A DNA stretch of 64,000 nucleotides from Marinobacterium lacunae (GTDB lineage Bacteria > Pseudomonadota > Gammaproteobacteria > Pseudomonadales > Balneatricaceae). Location: positions 186,001 through 250,000 of the forward strand of contig NZ_JMQN01000040.1 in assembly GCF_000705555.1 (NCBI RefSeq), read 5' to 3'. The position numbers were made by a program, and so were the translations under genes. Positions 1 through 8,704 of the stretch are shown here, piece by piece. The stretch's first letter is position 1. Each line of letters begins with the position of its first letter. The notes under the pieces are model-generated. The model did not search any database, was not told the origin of the DNA, and was given only the letters and a program-made list of their open reading frames with translations.

Positions 1-6
1 TTGTTA

Positions 7-1398
7 TTAAACAGTATGGAGATACCAGGAATACTCAAGGTCGGAGATGGTGCGTTCGAACTCTTCGAGCTCACTCTCCTTGCACGCCACAAACACATCG
101 AGAAACTCACTGCCGAGATACTCATTCATCACCGGCGAGGCATCGAGCTGGCGCAGTGCATCGCGCAGGTTATTGGGCAGTGTGGGCTCGAACTGGTCAT
201 AGGCGTTGCCAACGACCTTCGCCGGCGGCTCGATCTTGTTGGATATGCCGTAGTGCATCGCCGCCAGCATGGCCGCCATCATCAGATAAGGGTTGGCATC
301 GGTACCCGCCACACGGTGTTCGATGCGGGTCGCCGCCGGGTCGCCGCCGGGTATACGCAAAGCCGTGGTGCGGTTCTCAACTCCCCAGGTAGGGGCCATC
401 GGTACGAAGAACTCGCGGCTGAAACGGCGGTATGAGTTGATATTGGGGCAGAGGATAGCGAAGTACTGGTCCAGCGTCTCCAGCAAGCCACCCAGTGCCC
501 AACGCAGCATATCGTTGGCCTCATCGTTGTCGTCGAGGGCGAAAACGTTGTTGCCCGCCTCATTGAGCAGGCTGATATGCAGATGCATGCCGTTGCCCGC
601 CTGATCCGCATAGGGCTTGGCCATGAACGTGGTATCCATCTCGTGGTCGTAGGCCACGTTCTTGATCACACGGCGCAACAGCGTTGCGTTGTCGCAAGAG
701 CGCACCGGATCGTCCACGTGCATCAGGTTGATCTCAAACTGCCCCGGTGCCGATTCGGCAACGATGGTGTCCGCCGGCAGCCCCTGAGCACGCGCAGTGG
801 AGATGATATCCATCAGCAGATCGGTGTACTCATCGAGTTCATCGATGGAGTACACCTGTACACTCTCAGGGCGTTTGCCGGAGATTGGCGATCGTGGCGG
901 CTGGGGCCGACCGGAGATGTTCTCCTGATCGATCAGATAAAACTCCAATTCGAACGCGGTCACCGGCGTCAGACCCAACTCCCTGAACCGGCGCACCATA
1001 CCTTTAAGGATCATCCGGGGGTCGGCGAAGAACGGCGTCTCGCGATCTTCGTACATCGACATCAGACACTGTGCGATGGGGCGCTTTTGCCAGGGCTCCA
1101 TCGCCAAAGTCCCTGTTATCGGGAAGCAGATGCGATCCGCATCCCCTATCTCCAGACCCAACCCTGTCTCTTCGACGGTAGTACCCTGAATATTCAAACC
1201 ATAAAGTGAAGCCGGCAACGCAATACCCTTGGTATAGGCCTTGGTCAACGCCGAACGGTCTACCCTTTTCCCTCTGACAATGCCGTTCATGTCGGCAATC
1301 AGCAGATCGACAAATTGCAGATCCGGATGTTTTTCCAGAAAGGCTTCTGCCTCATCCACCGTGGGAACAACAACATCTTCCGAGCTTAAACAACTCAT
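7..1398 (-). CDS. puuA: Gamma-glutamylpolyamine synthetase (glutamine synthetase family), paralogue 1
   Basis: This 463-residue protein belongs to the PuuA/SpuI branch of the glutamine synthetase family, which ligates glutamate to putrescine or related polyamines using ATP as the first step of the gamma-glutamyl route. Visible family motifs are FELEFYL near residue 150 (metal-binding Glu), GMHLHIS near 270 and NRTTALRIP near 345. ATG at 1398 is preferred; a GTG three codons upstream (1407) is open but has no better ribosome site. It diverges from a second paralogue at 1728 across a 329-bp region holding a GC-centred dyad. Family assignment is secure; the exact amine substrate cannot be read from the sequence. 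Confidence 0.9.
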   Translation of the reverse strand: MSCLSSEDVVVPTVDEAEAFLEKHPDLQFVDLLIADMNGIVRGKRVDRSALTKAYTKGIALPASLYGLNIQGTTVEETGLGLEIGDADRICFPITGTLAMEPWQKRPIAQCLMSMYEDRETPFFADPRMILKGMVRRFRELGLTPVTAFELEFYLIDQENISGRPQPPRSPISGKRPESVQVYSIDELDEYTDLLMDIISTARAQGLPADTIVAESAPGQFEINLMHVDDPVRSCDNATLLRRVIKNVAYDHEMDTTFMAKPYADQAGNGMHLHISLLNEAGNNVFALDDNDEANDMLRWALGGLLETLDQYFAILCPNINSYRRFSREFFVPMAPTWGVENRTTALRIPGGDPAATRIEHRVAGTDANPYLMMAAMLAAMHYGISNKIEPPAKVVGNAYDQFEPTLPNNLRDALRQLDASPVMNEYLGSEFLDVFVACKESELEEFERTISDLEYSWYLHTV

Positions 1399-1727
1399 GC
1401 TACGCACCCGTTTAATATGAGAACTTTCAATTGATTAGCGTTATTTTCCGGTGTTCGTCCCGGCGCGGACGCAGGTCTTGCAGAAGATGAAGACGCGCAC
1501 GATCGGAGCGCACGTTTTTCGTGCCACAGGACACCGATGGGATACGATTCTGATTTGAAAGAATTTTTCAGAAAATACCACCCGGGGGGTATTCAGACGC
1601 AACTCTCGCTTCCTACACACTGTGTCCAGATCAATCGTTCAGCTCAAACGCCGACGCCGCAATCACTCACGTGTGCTGCGGCTCGAGTAAGCCGAACGAG
1701 GCATACAAAACCAATCGAGTATTCAAC
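1399..1727. promoter_or_regulatory. Divergent promoter region with GC-centred dyad
   Basis: This 329-bp gene-free stretch separates the two divergent synthetase genes. It contains the 20-bp dyad AATACCACCCGGGGGGTATT at 1574-1593, whose two halves match at 9 of 10 positions. Similar ATACC...GGTAT dyads occur upstream of the aldehyde dehydrogenase (17071-17086) and, less perfectly, between the amidotransferase and the aminotransferase (12964-12985). That these are operators for one polyamine-responsive regulator is inference; no clear sigma-70 boxes were recognised here. Confidence 0.5.
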
Positions 1728-3077
1728 ATGGAAGCGGACCTGGAACGCTGGCTGAAAGAGCAACAGATTACCGAGGTGGAGTGTGTGGTCAGTGACCTGA
1801 CCGGCATTGCACGCGGCAAGATCTCACCGGTGGATAAGTTTATCGCCGAAAAGGGGATGCGATTACCAGAGAGCATTTTGCTGCAAACGGTAACCGGTGA
1901 CTATGTCGAAGACGACATCTATTACGCCCTGCTTAACCCCGCCGATATCGACTTTATCTGTAAACCCGACCCCAACGCTGCATACCTCCTACCCTGGACT
2001 CTGGAAAAAACCGCACTGGTTATACACGACACCTACGACCGCAGCGGCAACCCGATCCAACTGTCACCACGCAATGTACTCAAGCGGGTACTCAGCCTCT
2101 ATGCCGAAAAGGGCTGGCAGCCGATTGTGGCACCGGAGATGGAGTTTTACCTCACCTCTCGCACCACTGATTACGACATGCCGCTTAAGCCGCCGATTGG
2201 TCGCTCCGGACGCCCGGAGACCGGTCGCCAGTCCTTCTCCATAGAGGCTGCCAACGAATACGATCCGCTGTTCGAAGATATGTATGACTGGTGTGAGATG
2301 CAGGGACTCGAGATCGATACCCTGATCCACGAAGAGGGCACCGCCCAGATGGAGATCAACTTTCTCCATGGCGACCCGCTAACCGTGGCCGACCAGGTAT
2401 TCGTGTTCAAGCGCACCCTGCGCGAAGCGGCGCTTAAGCACAACGTTATCGCGACCTTTATGGCCAAGCCGGTCACCAATGAGCCGGGCAGCGCCATGCA
2501 CCTGCATCAGAGCGTAGTGGACACGCACTCCGGCCGTAACGTGTTCAGCACCGTGGACGGCGAGCAAAGTGAGCTGTTCCTGAACCATATCGCGGGGTTG
2601 CAGACCTACATTCCCAGCCTGATCCCGCTACTGGCTCCCAACGTCAACTCTTTCCGACGTTTCCTGCCTGATACGTCAGCGCCGGTAAATGTGGAGTGGG
2701 GGCTTGAAAACCGCACCTGCGGTCTTCGGGTGCCGGAGTCATCCGCCCAGAACCGTCGCGTGGAAAACCGTCTTGCCGGTGCCGATGCCAACGTCTACCT
2801 GGCGATCGCCGCTAGCCTGCTCAGTGGCTATATCGGCATGATCGAGGGGATCGCCCCTAATCCACCGGTGGAGGGCCGGGCCTACGAACGGCGTAACCTG
2901 CGCCTACCGCTGACACTGGAAGCCGCCACCGAACAGATGGAGCAATGCCCGACCATGCGCCGCTATCTGGGCGATCTGTTCATCGACGGCTATATCGCCA
3001 CGCGACGGGCTGAAATGGAAAACTTCAAGCGCGTCATCAGCTCTTGGGAGCGGGAGTTCCTGCTGCTGACGGTATGA
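1728..3077 (+). CDS. puuA: Gamma-glutamylpolyamine synthetase (glutamine synthetase family), paralogue 2
   Basis: This 449-residue second synthetase resembles SpuB of pseudomonads and would gamma-glutamylate a polyamine in the cytoplasm. Motifs seen are PEMEFYL, SAMHLHQS, PNVNSFRRF and ENRTCGLRVP, the expected glutamine-synthetase fold signatures. The frame is open back to a GTG at 1671, but ATG at 1728 starts a protein (MEADLERWL) of normal family length. It is followed at about 80 bp by a small ORF and the pot transporter on the same strand, suggesting co-expression of uptake and the first catabolic step. The two paralogues differ clearly in sequence, so they may prefer different amines (inference). 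Confidence 0.9.
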   Translation: MEADLERWLKEQQITEVECVVSDLTGIARGKISPVDKFIAEKGMRLPESILLQTVTGDYVEDDIYYALLNPADIDFICKPDPNAAYLLPWTLEKTALVIHDTYDRSGNPIQLSPRNVLKRVLSLYAEKGWQPIVAPEMEFYLTSRTTDYDMPLKPPIGRSGRPETGRQSFSIEAANEYDPLFEDMYDWCEMQGLEIDTLIHEEGTAQMEINFLHGDPLTVADQVFVFKRTLREAALKHNVIATFMAKPVTNEPGSAMHLHQSVVDTHSGRNVFSTVDGEQSELFLNHIAGLQTYIPSLIPLLAPNVNSFRRFLPDTSAPVNVEWGLENRTCGLRVPESSAQNRRVENRLAGADANVYLAIAASLLSGYIGMIEGIAPNPPVEGRAYERRNLRLPLTLEAATEQMEQCPTMRRYLGDLFIDGYIATRRAEMENFKRVISSWEREFLLLTV

Positions 3078-3155
3078 CCGCCATACACAACGTATAAACA
3101 CTACATAAAAACTAACTCGGCAATCCGATCATAAAAGTAACAAAAGGATTAAGCG

Positions 3156-3287
3156 ATGAGTCAATTAGCCAGTTCCCCTCAACCGCCACCTCTGGGTGGC
3201 CAGTACATTGCCGCGACAACTTCGGTCATACCGGAGGCGACGCACTATGCACAATTTACCGACCTGTACTCTGAGGAGAGAACATGA
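3156..3287 (+). CDS. Small ORF (43 aa) translationally coupled to potF
   Basis: A 43-codon ORF beginning [12 protein letters not shown] is preceded by AAAGGA at a good distance and ends in a TGA that overlaps the potF start codon in an ATGA arrangement (3284-3287). It has no obvious signal peptide or membrane segment and is rich in Pro, Ser and Thr. I do not recognise a family. It could be a genuine small protein, or a leader peptide whose translation controls reinitiation at potF; polyamines are known to affect translation of some uORFs, but its role here is inference. It might also be chance, since potF has its own GAGGAGAG ribosome site within this ORF. Confidence 0.4.
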   Translation: MSQLASSPQPPPLGGQYIAATTSVIPEATHYAQFTDLYSEERT

Positions 3288-4381
3288 ACTCGACATTCCG
3301 CAAGACACTGCTGGCACTGACCCTTGGCGCTGCCGTCACCTCCACCGCCCAGGCCGAAGAGCGAGTGCTTCACGTCTACAACTGGTCCGACTACATCGCC
3401 GAAGATACCCTGGCCAACTTCGAAGCCAAGACCGGAATCCACGTTGTCTACGATGTATTCGACAGCAACGAAGTCCTTGAGGCCAAGCTGCTCTCCGGCC
3501 GCTCCGGCTATGATGTGGTAGTGCCCTCCAACAGCTTTCTCGCCAAGCAGATCCGTGCCGGTATATTCAAGGAGCTTGATCGCAGCAAGCTGCCCAACTG
3601 GGACAACCTGGATCCCTCTCTGTTGAAATCGCTCGATCATGCCGACCCTGGCAACAAGCATGCCTTCCCCTACCTCTGGGGCACCACCGGCATCGGTTAT
3701 AACGTGGACAAGGTAAAAGCGGCACTTGGTGTCGATGAGATCACCTCCTGGGATGTGGTGTTCAACCCCGAGAACCTGGCCAAGCTCAAAGATTGCGGGG
3801 TGTCCCTGCTTGACGCTCCGAGCGAAATCTTCCCGGCAACACTTAACTATTTGGGTGAAGACCCCAACCCGACCACCACGGATGCGATAGCGAAAGCGGA
3901 AGAAGCACTGCTCAAGATCCGCCCCTACGTGCGTTACTTCCACTCTTCCAAGTACATCACCGATCTCGCCAACGGCGATATCTGCCTGGCCGTCGGCTGG
4001 TCCGGCGACATTTTCCAGGCCCAGTCCCGTGCCATCGAAGTCAACAACGGCGTCAATGTCGGATACAGCATCCCGAAAGAGGGTGCCGGCACCTTCTTCG
4101 ACATGGTCGCCGTACCGGCCGATGCGAAAAATGTGGATGAGGCCTATGCCTTCCTCAACTACCTGCTGGAACCCGAAGTAATCGCGAAAGTTTCCGACTA
4201 TGTCGCCTACCCCAATGGAAATGCAGCGGCAACTCCCTATGTCAGCGAAGAGATTCGTACCAACCCAGGTATCTATCCGAGCAAGGAAACCAGCGAGAAG
4301 CTGTACACCTTTGCCGACCTGAGCCCGAAGATCATACGCGCCATGACCCGCAGCTGGACCCGTATCAAGTCTGGCCAATGA
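3284..4381 (+). CDS. potF: Periplasmic putrescine/spermidine-binding protein
   Basis: This 365-residue periplasmic solute-binding protein of the PotD/PotF/SpuD family delivers putrescine or spermidine to the membrane permease. A signal peptide covers about residues 1-24, ending STAQA before [14 protein letters not shown], and that VYNWSDYI start of the mature protein is characteristic of the family. A strong ribosome site, GAGGAGAG, precedes the ATG. It is the first gene of a binding protein - ATPase - permease - permease operon. A GC-rich hairpin lies just after its stop codon and may allow more binding protein than permease to be made. Putrescine versus spermidine preference cannot be decided by eye. 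Confidence 0.93.
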   Translation: MNSTFRKTLLALTLGAAVTSTAQAEERVLHVYNWSDYIAEDTLANFEAKTGIHVVYDVFDSNEVLEAKLLSGRSGYDVVVPSNSFLAKQIRAGIFKELDRSKLPNWDNLDPSLLKSLDHADPGNKHAFPYLWGTTGIGYNVDKVKAALGVDEITSWDVVFNPENLAKLKDCGVSLLDAPSEIFPATLNYLGEDPNPTTTDAIAKAEEALLKIRPYVRYFHSSKYITDLANGDICLAVGWSGDIFQAQSRAIEVNNGVNVGYSIPKEGAGTFFDMVAVPADAKNVDEAYAFLNYLLEPEVIAKVSDYVAYPNGNAAATPYVSEEIRTNPGIYPSKETSEKLYTFADLSPKIIRAMTRSWTRIKSGQ

Positions 4382-4398
4382 TCTTCCGCACTGGCCGT

Positions 4399-4416
4399 CG
4401 CCCCTACCTAGGGGCG
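4399..4416 (+). promoter_or_regulatory. potF-potG intergenic hairpin
   Basis: CGCCCCTA at 4399-4406 pairs perfectly with TAGGGGCG at 4409-4416. There is no T-run after it, so it is more likely an mRNA-stabilising or partial-attenuation hairpin than a terminator. Such hairpins commonly follow binding-protein genes of ABC operons. Confidence 0.5.
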
Positions 4417-4506
4417 GCAGGCCGTGCCTAAGGCTAAACACCAGGGAAGATTTCCGTTCATCTCTGCCCGAGTCGGGCAGACCGCTTTCCGTTTTGGAGA
4501 CTATCC

Positions 4507-5640
4507 ATGACCGCAATCGAAGCAAGTGCCGAACACCTGAGCCGTGTTGCTCAGAGCGAGATCCTGAAGATCGACGGCATCAGCAAACTTTTCGACGAAG
4601 TACGCGCCGTCGACAACGTGTCACTGACGATCAACCGCGGTGAAATCTTTGCACTGCTGGGCGGCTCCGGCTCCGGCAAGTCTACCCTGCTGCGCATGTT
4701 GGCCGGGTTCGAAAAGCCTTCCGAGGGCCGTATCTACCTCGATGGCCAGGACATTACCGACCTGCCGCCCTATGAGCGGCCGATTAACATGATGTTCCAG
4801 TCGTACGCCCTGTTCCCGCATATGACCGTGGCCCAGAATATCGCCTTCGGCCTCAAACGCGACAAACTACCCAAAGCCGAGGTGGAAGCCCGCGTCAAAG
4901 AGATGCTGACACTGGTGCACATGGAGAAGTTTGCCAAGCGCAAGCCGCATCAGCTCTCAGGCGGACAGCGCCAGCGCGTAGCACTGGCCCGCTCTCTGGC
5001 CAAGCGCCCCAAACTGTTACTCCTCGACGAGCCGATGGGCGCACTGGACAAGAAACTGCGCACCCGGATGCAGCTTGAGGTGGTTGAGATCCTTGAACGC
5101 GTGGGCGTGACCTGTGTGATGGTGACCCACGATCAGGAAGAGGCGATGACCATGGCCGGGCGCATCGCGATCATGGATGAGGGCTGGATCGCACAGGTCG
5201 GCTCACCCATGGATATCTACGAAAGCCCCAACAGCCGCATGATCGCGGAGTTCATCGGTTCGGTGAACCTGTTCGAGGGCGATATCGTCGCCGACGAGGC
5301 CGACCACGCCATCATCGCAGCGCCCGGCATCGCGCAACCTCTTTTCGTTAGCCACGGAGTCTCCACCAATGTGGAGAACAAGCATGTCTGGCTGGCAGTG
5401 CGCCCGGAGAAAACTCTGCTCACCCGTGAGCGTCCGGAGGGCGAGTACAACTGGGCCAGCGGCCAGGTCCACGATATCGCCTACCTCGGCGGTCTTTCAG
5501 TGTTCTACGTAAAGCTTGAAAGCGGCCAGATCGTACAGTGCATGCTGGCTAACCGCGAGCGGCGCGGCGACTACCCGAGCTGGAACGAACAGGTTTACAT
5601 CAGCTGGGAGGCCACCAGTGGCGTGGTATTGCGATCATGA
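4507..5640 (+). CDS. potG: Polyamine ABC transporter ATP-binding protein
   Basis: This 377-residue cytoplasmic ATPase powers polyamine import. It has Walker A GGSGSGKS, the Q-loop in MMFQSYALFPHM, signature LSGGQRQRV and Walker B LLLLDEPMGALD, followed by an H-loop (VTHDQEEA) and a C-terminal TOBE-like region of about 130 residues typical of PotA/PotG. The ATG follows TTTTGGAGA. Its stop overlaps the next gene's start (ATGA at 5637-5640), so it is translationally coupled to the first permease. It lies 125 bp after potF, with a hairpin between them. Confidence 0.95.
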   Translation: MTAIEASAEHLSRVAQSEILKIDGISKLFDEVRAVDNVSLTINRGEIFALLGGSGSGKSTLLRMLAGFEKPSEGRIYLDGQDITDLPPYERPINMMFQSYALFPHMTVAQNIAFGLKRDKLPKAEVEARVKEMLTLVHMEKFAKRKPHQLSGGQRQRVALARSLAKRPKLLLLDEPMGALDKKLRTRMQLEVVEILERVGVTCVMVTHDQEEAMTMAGRIAIMDEGWIAQVGSPMDIYESPNSRMIAEFIGSVNLFEGDIVADEADHAIIAAPGIAQPLFVSHGVSTNVENKHVWLAVRPEKTLLTRERPEGEYNWASGQVHDIAYLGGLSVFYVKLESGQIVQCMLANRERRGDYPSWNEQVYISWEATSGVVLRS

Positions 5641-6539
5641 ACAAGTTAACGCTGAAACGGCCTAACGGCCGGGTGCTCACTGTCGGCATCCCTTACCTCT
5701 GGCTGCTGCTCTTTTTTGCTCTGCCCTTCCTGATCGTGCTTAAGATCAGCCTGTCGAGCATGGCGATCGCGATTCCGCCCTATGAGAGTATCCTCAACTT
5801 TACCGATGACGTACTGCAGATCTCGCTCAATCTGAGTAACTACCTGCTGCTGCTCGAAGACTCACTCTACGTACAGGCCTATCTGCACTCGCTTCAGATC
5901 GCCTTTTTCTCGACACTGGGCTGTCTGCTGCTCGGGTATCCCATGGCATACGCTATGGCCAAGGCCCCGCCACGTAAACAAACTATCCTGCTGCTACTGA
6001 TCATGCTGCCGTCGTGGACCTCGTTCCTGATCCGCGTGTATGCCTGGATGGGGCTGCTAAGCGATACCGGTCTTATCAACAACTTTCTACTCTGGCTCGG
6101 AGTAATCGACTCGCCCTTGCGTATTATGAACACCGATATAGCGGTCTATATTGGCATCATCTACGCGTATCTGCCGTTCATGGTACTGCCGCTATATGCC
6201 AACCTGGTCAAGCTTGATCGCAGCCTGCTTGAGGCCTCCGCCGATCTGGGTTCACGATCACTGCACACCTTCTGGACCATCACCCTGCCACTGTCCAAAG
6301 GCGGCATTATTGCAGGCTCCATGTTGGTGTTTATTCCCACCGTGGGCGAATTCGTCATACCTGAACTGCTCGGTGGCCCCAACTCACTGATGATTGGCAA
6401 GATCCTCTGGCAGGAGTTCTTCAACAACCGTGACTGGCCCGTAGCATCGGCATTGGCGATCGTTATGCTTGCACTGCTGATCATTCCAATCTCGCTGTTC
6501 CACCGCTACCAGTCCCGCGCTATGGAGGCAGACCGATGA
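5637..6539 (+). CDS. potH: Polyamine ABC transporter permease, first subunit
   Basis: This 300-residue inner-membrane permease has about six hydrophobic segments, starting with a strongly hydrophobic stretch around residues 20-40. The EAA loop that contacts the ATPase is visible as EASADLGSRSLHTFW followed by the ITLPLSKGGI helix. Its start overlaps the potG stop and its own stop overlaps the start of the second permease (6536-6539), giving two ATGA couplings. It forms the heterodimeric channel of the PotFGHI-type importer together with the next gene. Confidence 0.94.
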   Translation: MNKLTLKRPNGRVLTVGIPYLWLLLFFALPFLIVLKISLSSMAIAIPPYESILNFTDDVLQISLNLSNYLLLLEDSLYVQAYLHSLQIAFFSTLGCLLLGYPMAYAMAKAPPRKQTILLLLIMLPSWTSFLIRVYAWMGLLSDTGLINNFLLWLGVIDSPLRIMNTDIAVYIGIIYAYLPFMVLPLYANLVKLDRSLLEASADLGSRSLHTFWTITLPLSKGGIIAGSMLVFIPTVGEFVIPELLGGPNSLMIGKILWQEFFNNRDWPVASALAIVMLALLIIPISLFHRYQSRAMEADR

Positions 6540-7396
6540 AACAACGTGACTCTATACCGGTGAAGCTGAGGTCTCGCCAGCGCCAGACCTCCTTCTCCTC
6601 CGTTATGCTTTGGATCGGCCTGGCATTCCTCTATGTGCCGATGCTGATTCTGGTGATCTACTCCTTCAACGCCTCGAAGCTGGTAACGGTCTGGGGCGGG
6701 TTCTCGGCAAAATGGTATGCAGAGCTTCTGCACAACCAGCAGATCCTCGATGCAGTGGGCACCAGTCTTGCCATCGCCTTCAACAGCGCCTGCATGTCGG
6801 TAATCCTCGGCACCATGGCGGCTTTCGTGATGGCGCGCTTTCGCCACTCATGGAGCAAGATGACCCTGTCCAACATGATCACAGCCCCTCTGGTTATGCC
6901 GGACGTCATCATCGGGCTGTCTCTGCTTCTGTTGTTCGTGCACATGGCCGATTTCCTCGGCTGGCCCATGGAACGTGGCATGACAACCGTATGGATCGCG
7001 CACTCGACCTTCAGCTCCGCCTACGTTGCGGTGGTGGTATCGTCACGGTTGCGGGAGGTGGATCGTTCAATTGAAGAGGCGGCGCTGGATCTAGGCGCTA
7101 CACCCTTGCAGTCCTTCTTCCTTGTGACTGTACCGGTGATTGCGCCCTCGTTGGCTGCAGGCTGGCTGCTCGCCTTCAGCCTGTCGCTGGACGATCTGGT
7201 CATTGCCAGCTTCACCTCAGGCCCGGGTTCTACCACCCTGCCCATGGTGGTGTTCTCCTCCGTTCGCCTCGGCGTATCGCCCCAGATCAATGCGCTGGCG
7301 ACACTGATCATTCTGTCTGTATCGTTGGTCGCCTTTGCGGCCTGGTTCCTGGCAAGGCGCTCGGAGCGCAAACAGAAGATGATGATGGAGGGCTAA
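6536..7396 (+). CDS. potI: Polyamine ABC transporter permease, second subunit
   Basis: This 286-residue inner-membrane permease is the second half of the polyamine channel. Hydrophobic segments begin near residue 22, and the EAA loop reads EEAALDLGATPLQSFF with the following SLDDLVIASFTSGPG segment typical of PotI/PotC. It is coupled to potH by a 4-nt overlap and closes the operon; an 11-bp inverted repeat 20 bp downstream lies between it and the convergent MFS gene. Confidence 0.94.
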   Translation: MKQRDSIPVKLRSRQRQTSFSSVMLWIGLAFLYVPMLILVIYSFNASKLVTVWGGFSAKWYAELLHNQQILDAVGTSLAIAFNSACMSVILGTMAAFVMARFRHSWSKMTLSNMITAPLVMPDVIIGLSLLLLFVHMADFLGWPMERGMTTVWIAHSTFSSAYVAVVVSSRLREVDRSIEEAALDLGATPLQSFFLVTVPVIAPSLAAGWLLAFSLSLDDLVIASFTSGPGSTTLPMVVFSSVRLGVSPQINALATLIILSVSLVAFAAWFLARRSERKQKMMMEG

Positions 7397-7417
7397 CCCA
7401 CACCGTCACGAGTCGGG

Positions 7418-7447
7418 CGTTTGGCGGCACTAGGCGGCCGCCAAACG
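7418..7447. terminator. Inverted repeat between convergent potI and MFS gene
   Basis: CGTTTGGCGGC (7418-7428) and GCCGCCAAACG (7437-7447) form a perfect 11-bp stem with an 8-nt loop. It overlaps the last codons of the MFS gene on the minus strand. No clear T-run follows on either strand, so termination in both directions is plausible but unproven. Confidence 0.5.
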
Positions 7448-8704
7448 TTCACCCCGCTTATCCCAGGGCTTCTCTATAATCGGTAGATGGATAAGGGCAG
7501 AGAGCGCCCCGAAGCCGACGCCAATCCACCACACCAAGGTGTAGTTTGCATACAGATCGTACATCACCCCGCCCAACCAGACGCCCAAGAAACCACCTAA
7601 CTGGTGAGAGAAAAACACCAGTCCGTAAAGCGTGCCCATATACCGCAGTCCATAAATCTGTGCCACAAGCCCGGACGTGAGTGGCACGGTGGCCAGCCAC
7701 AACGCCCCCATAGCGATTGAAAACAGCAGGACGCTTTCCGGCGTTATCGGATTCATGATGAACCATGCCGCCACTATGGTGCGCATCAGATAGATACTGG
7801 CCAGCAGGTATTTGCGTGAATACTTGTTGCCAAGCCATCCAGCCAGCAGTGTGCCGCCGATATTAAATACACCGATCAGGGCGATAGCGATTGCACCGAG
7901 CGTCGATGTGGAGGTCACCCCCAGCGACTGGATAACGCTGCCTGGTGCAATGGCACTGCACATCTCGGCAATGAACGCGGGGAAGTGAGCGGTAATAAAT
8001 GCCAACTGATAGCCGCAGGAAAAAAAACCGATGAAGATGAACGCGAATGTCGGATCCGTTACGGCCCTTTTGATCACCACACTCATACGTTCATCGACCG
8101 GGCTGCGCTTTTCCACCGGCGCTACACGCATCAACGAGAGGGCGAACAACGACAGTAAGATAAAGCCCGACAGAACAATAAAAACAGACTGCCAAGGCAT
8201 TTGATTCAACAGCAACTGCGTCAACGGGGGGCCGACGATCTGACCGGCCGAGCCGGCGGCTGTTACAATACCCAACGAGAGTGACCGGTGTTTGTCCGAT
8301 GCCGCGCGCCCCACCACAGCTAGAATCACACCAAAGCCTGTGCCTGCAATACCAAAACCGATCAACATCTCCAGCAGCTGGTGTTGGCCGGGGGTAATGG
8401 AGTAGGCCGAGAGCACGAGGCCCACCACATAGCAAAAAGCGCCGGCCACGATCGCCTTCCGGTCGCCGTACTTCTCCGCCAACGCGCTGAACATCGGCTG
8501 CCCTATCCCCCAGAACAGGTTCTGCAGGGCGATAGCAAAGGAGAATGATTCCCGCGGCCAGCTGAACTCCTGAGCGATGGGAATCTGGAACAAGCCGAAT
8601 GAAGCGCGAATGGAAAAGCTCACCAAAATAATGATACATCCCGCAATCAATACGGGGGTGATCAGCGAATCATGGGGACTCGCTGGTACAGTAGTTTTGC
8701 TCAT
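7430..8704 (-). CDS. MFS transporter
   Basis: This 424-residue protein is a 12-helix major facilitator resembling the oxalate/formate antiporter-like and monocarboxylate-type MFS group. Hydrophobic helices run throughout, and the loop after helix 2 (ALAEKYGDRKA) is the family's conserved A motif in degenerate form. The substrate is unknown. Its start codon overlaps the stop of the upstream ABC exporter (8701-8704), so it is the last gene of a three-gene operon with the exporter and a diguanylate cyclase. Its place among polyamine genes hints at export or uptake of a related metabolite, but that is inference only. Confidence 0.85.
   Translation of the reverse strand: MSKTTVPASPHDSLITPVLIAGCIIILVSFSIRASFGLFQIPIAQEFSWPRESFSFAIALQNLFWGIGQPMFSALAEKYGDRKAIVAGAFCYVVGLVLSAYSITPGQHQLLEMLIGFGIAGTGFGVILAVVGRAASDKHRSLSLGIVTAAGSAGQIVGPPLTQLLLNQMPWQSVFIVLSGFILLSLFALSLMRVAPVEKRSPVDERMSVVIKRAVTDPTFAFIFIGFFSCGYQLAFITAHFPAFIAEMCSAIAPGSVIQSLGVTSTSTLGAIAIALIGVFNIGGTLLAGWLGNKYSRKYLLASIYLMRTIVAAWFIMNPITPESVLLFSIAMGALWLATVPLTSGLVAQIYGLRYMGTLYGLVFFSHQLGGFLGVWLGGVMYDLYANYTLVWWIGVGFGALSALIHLPIIEKPWDKRGERLAAA

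Noticed and set aside
3245-4525. Long minus-strand frame (426 codons) opposite potF
   Set aside because: It is fully antisense to a clear PotF gene and is just the shadow of GC-rich codon usage.
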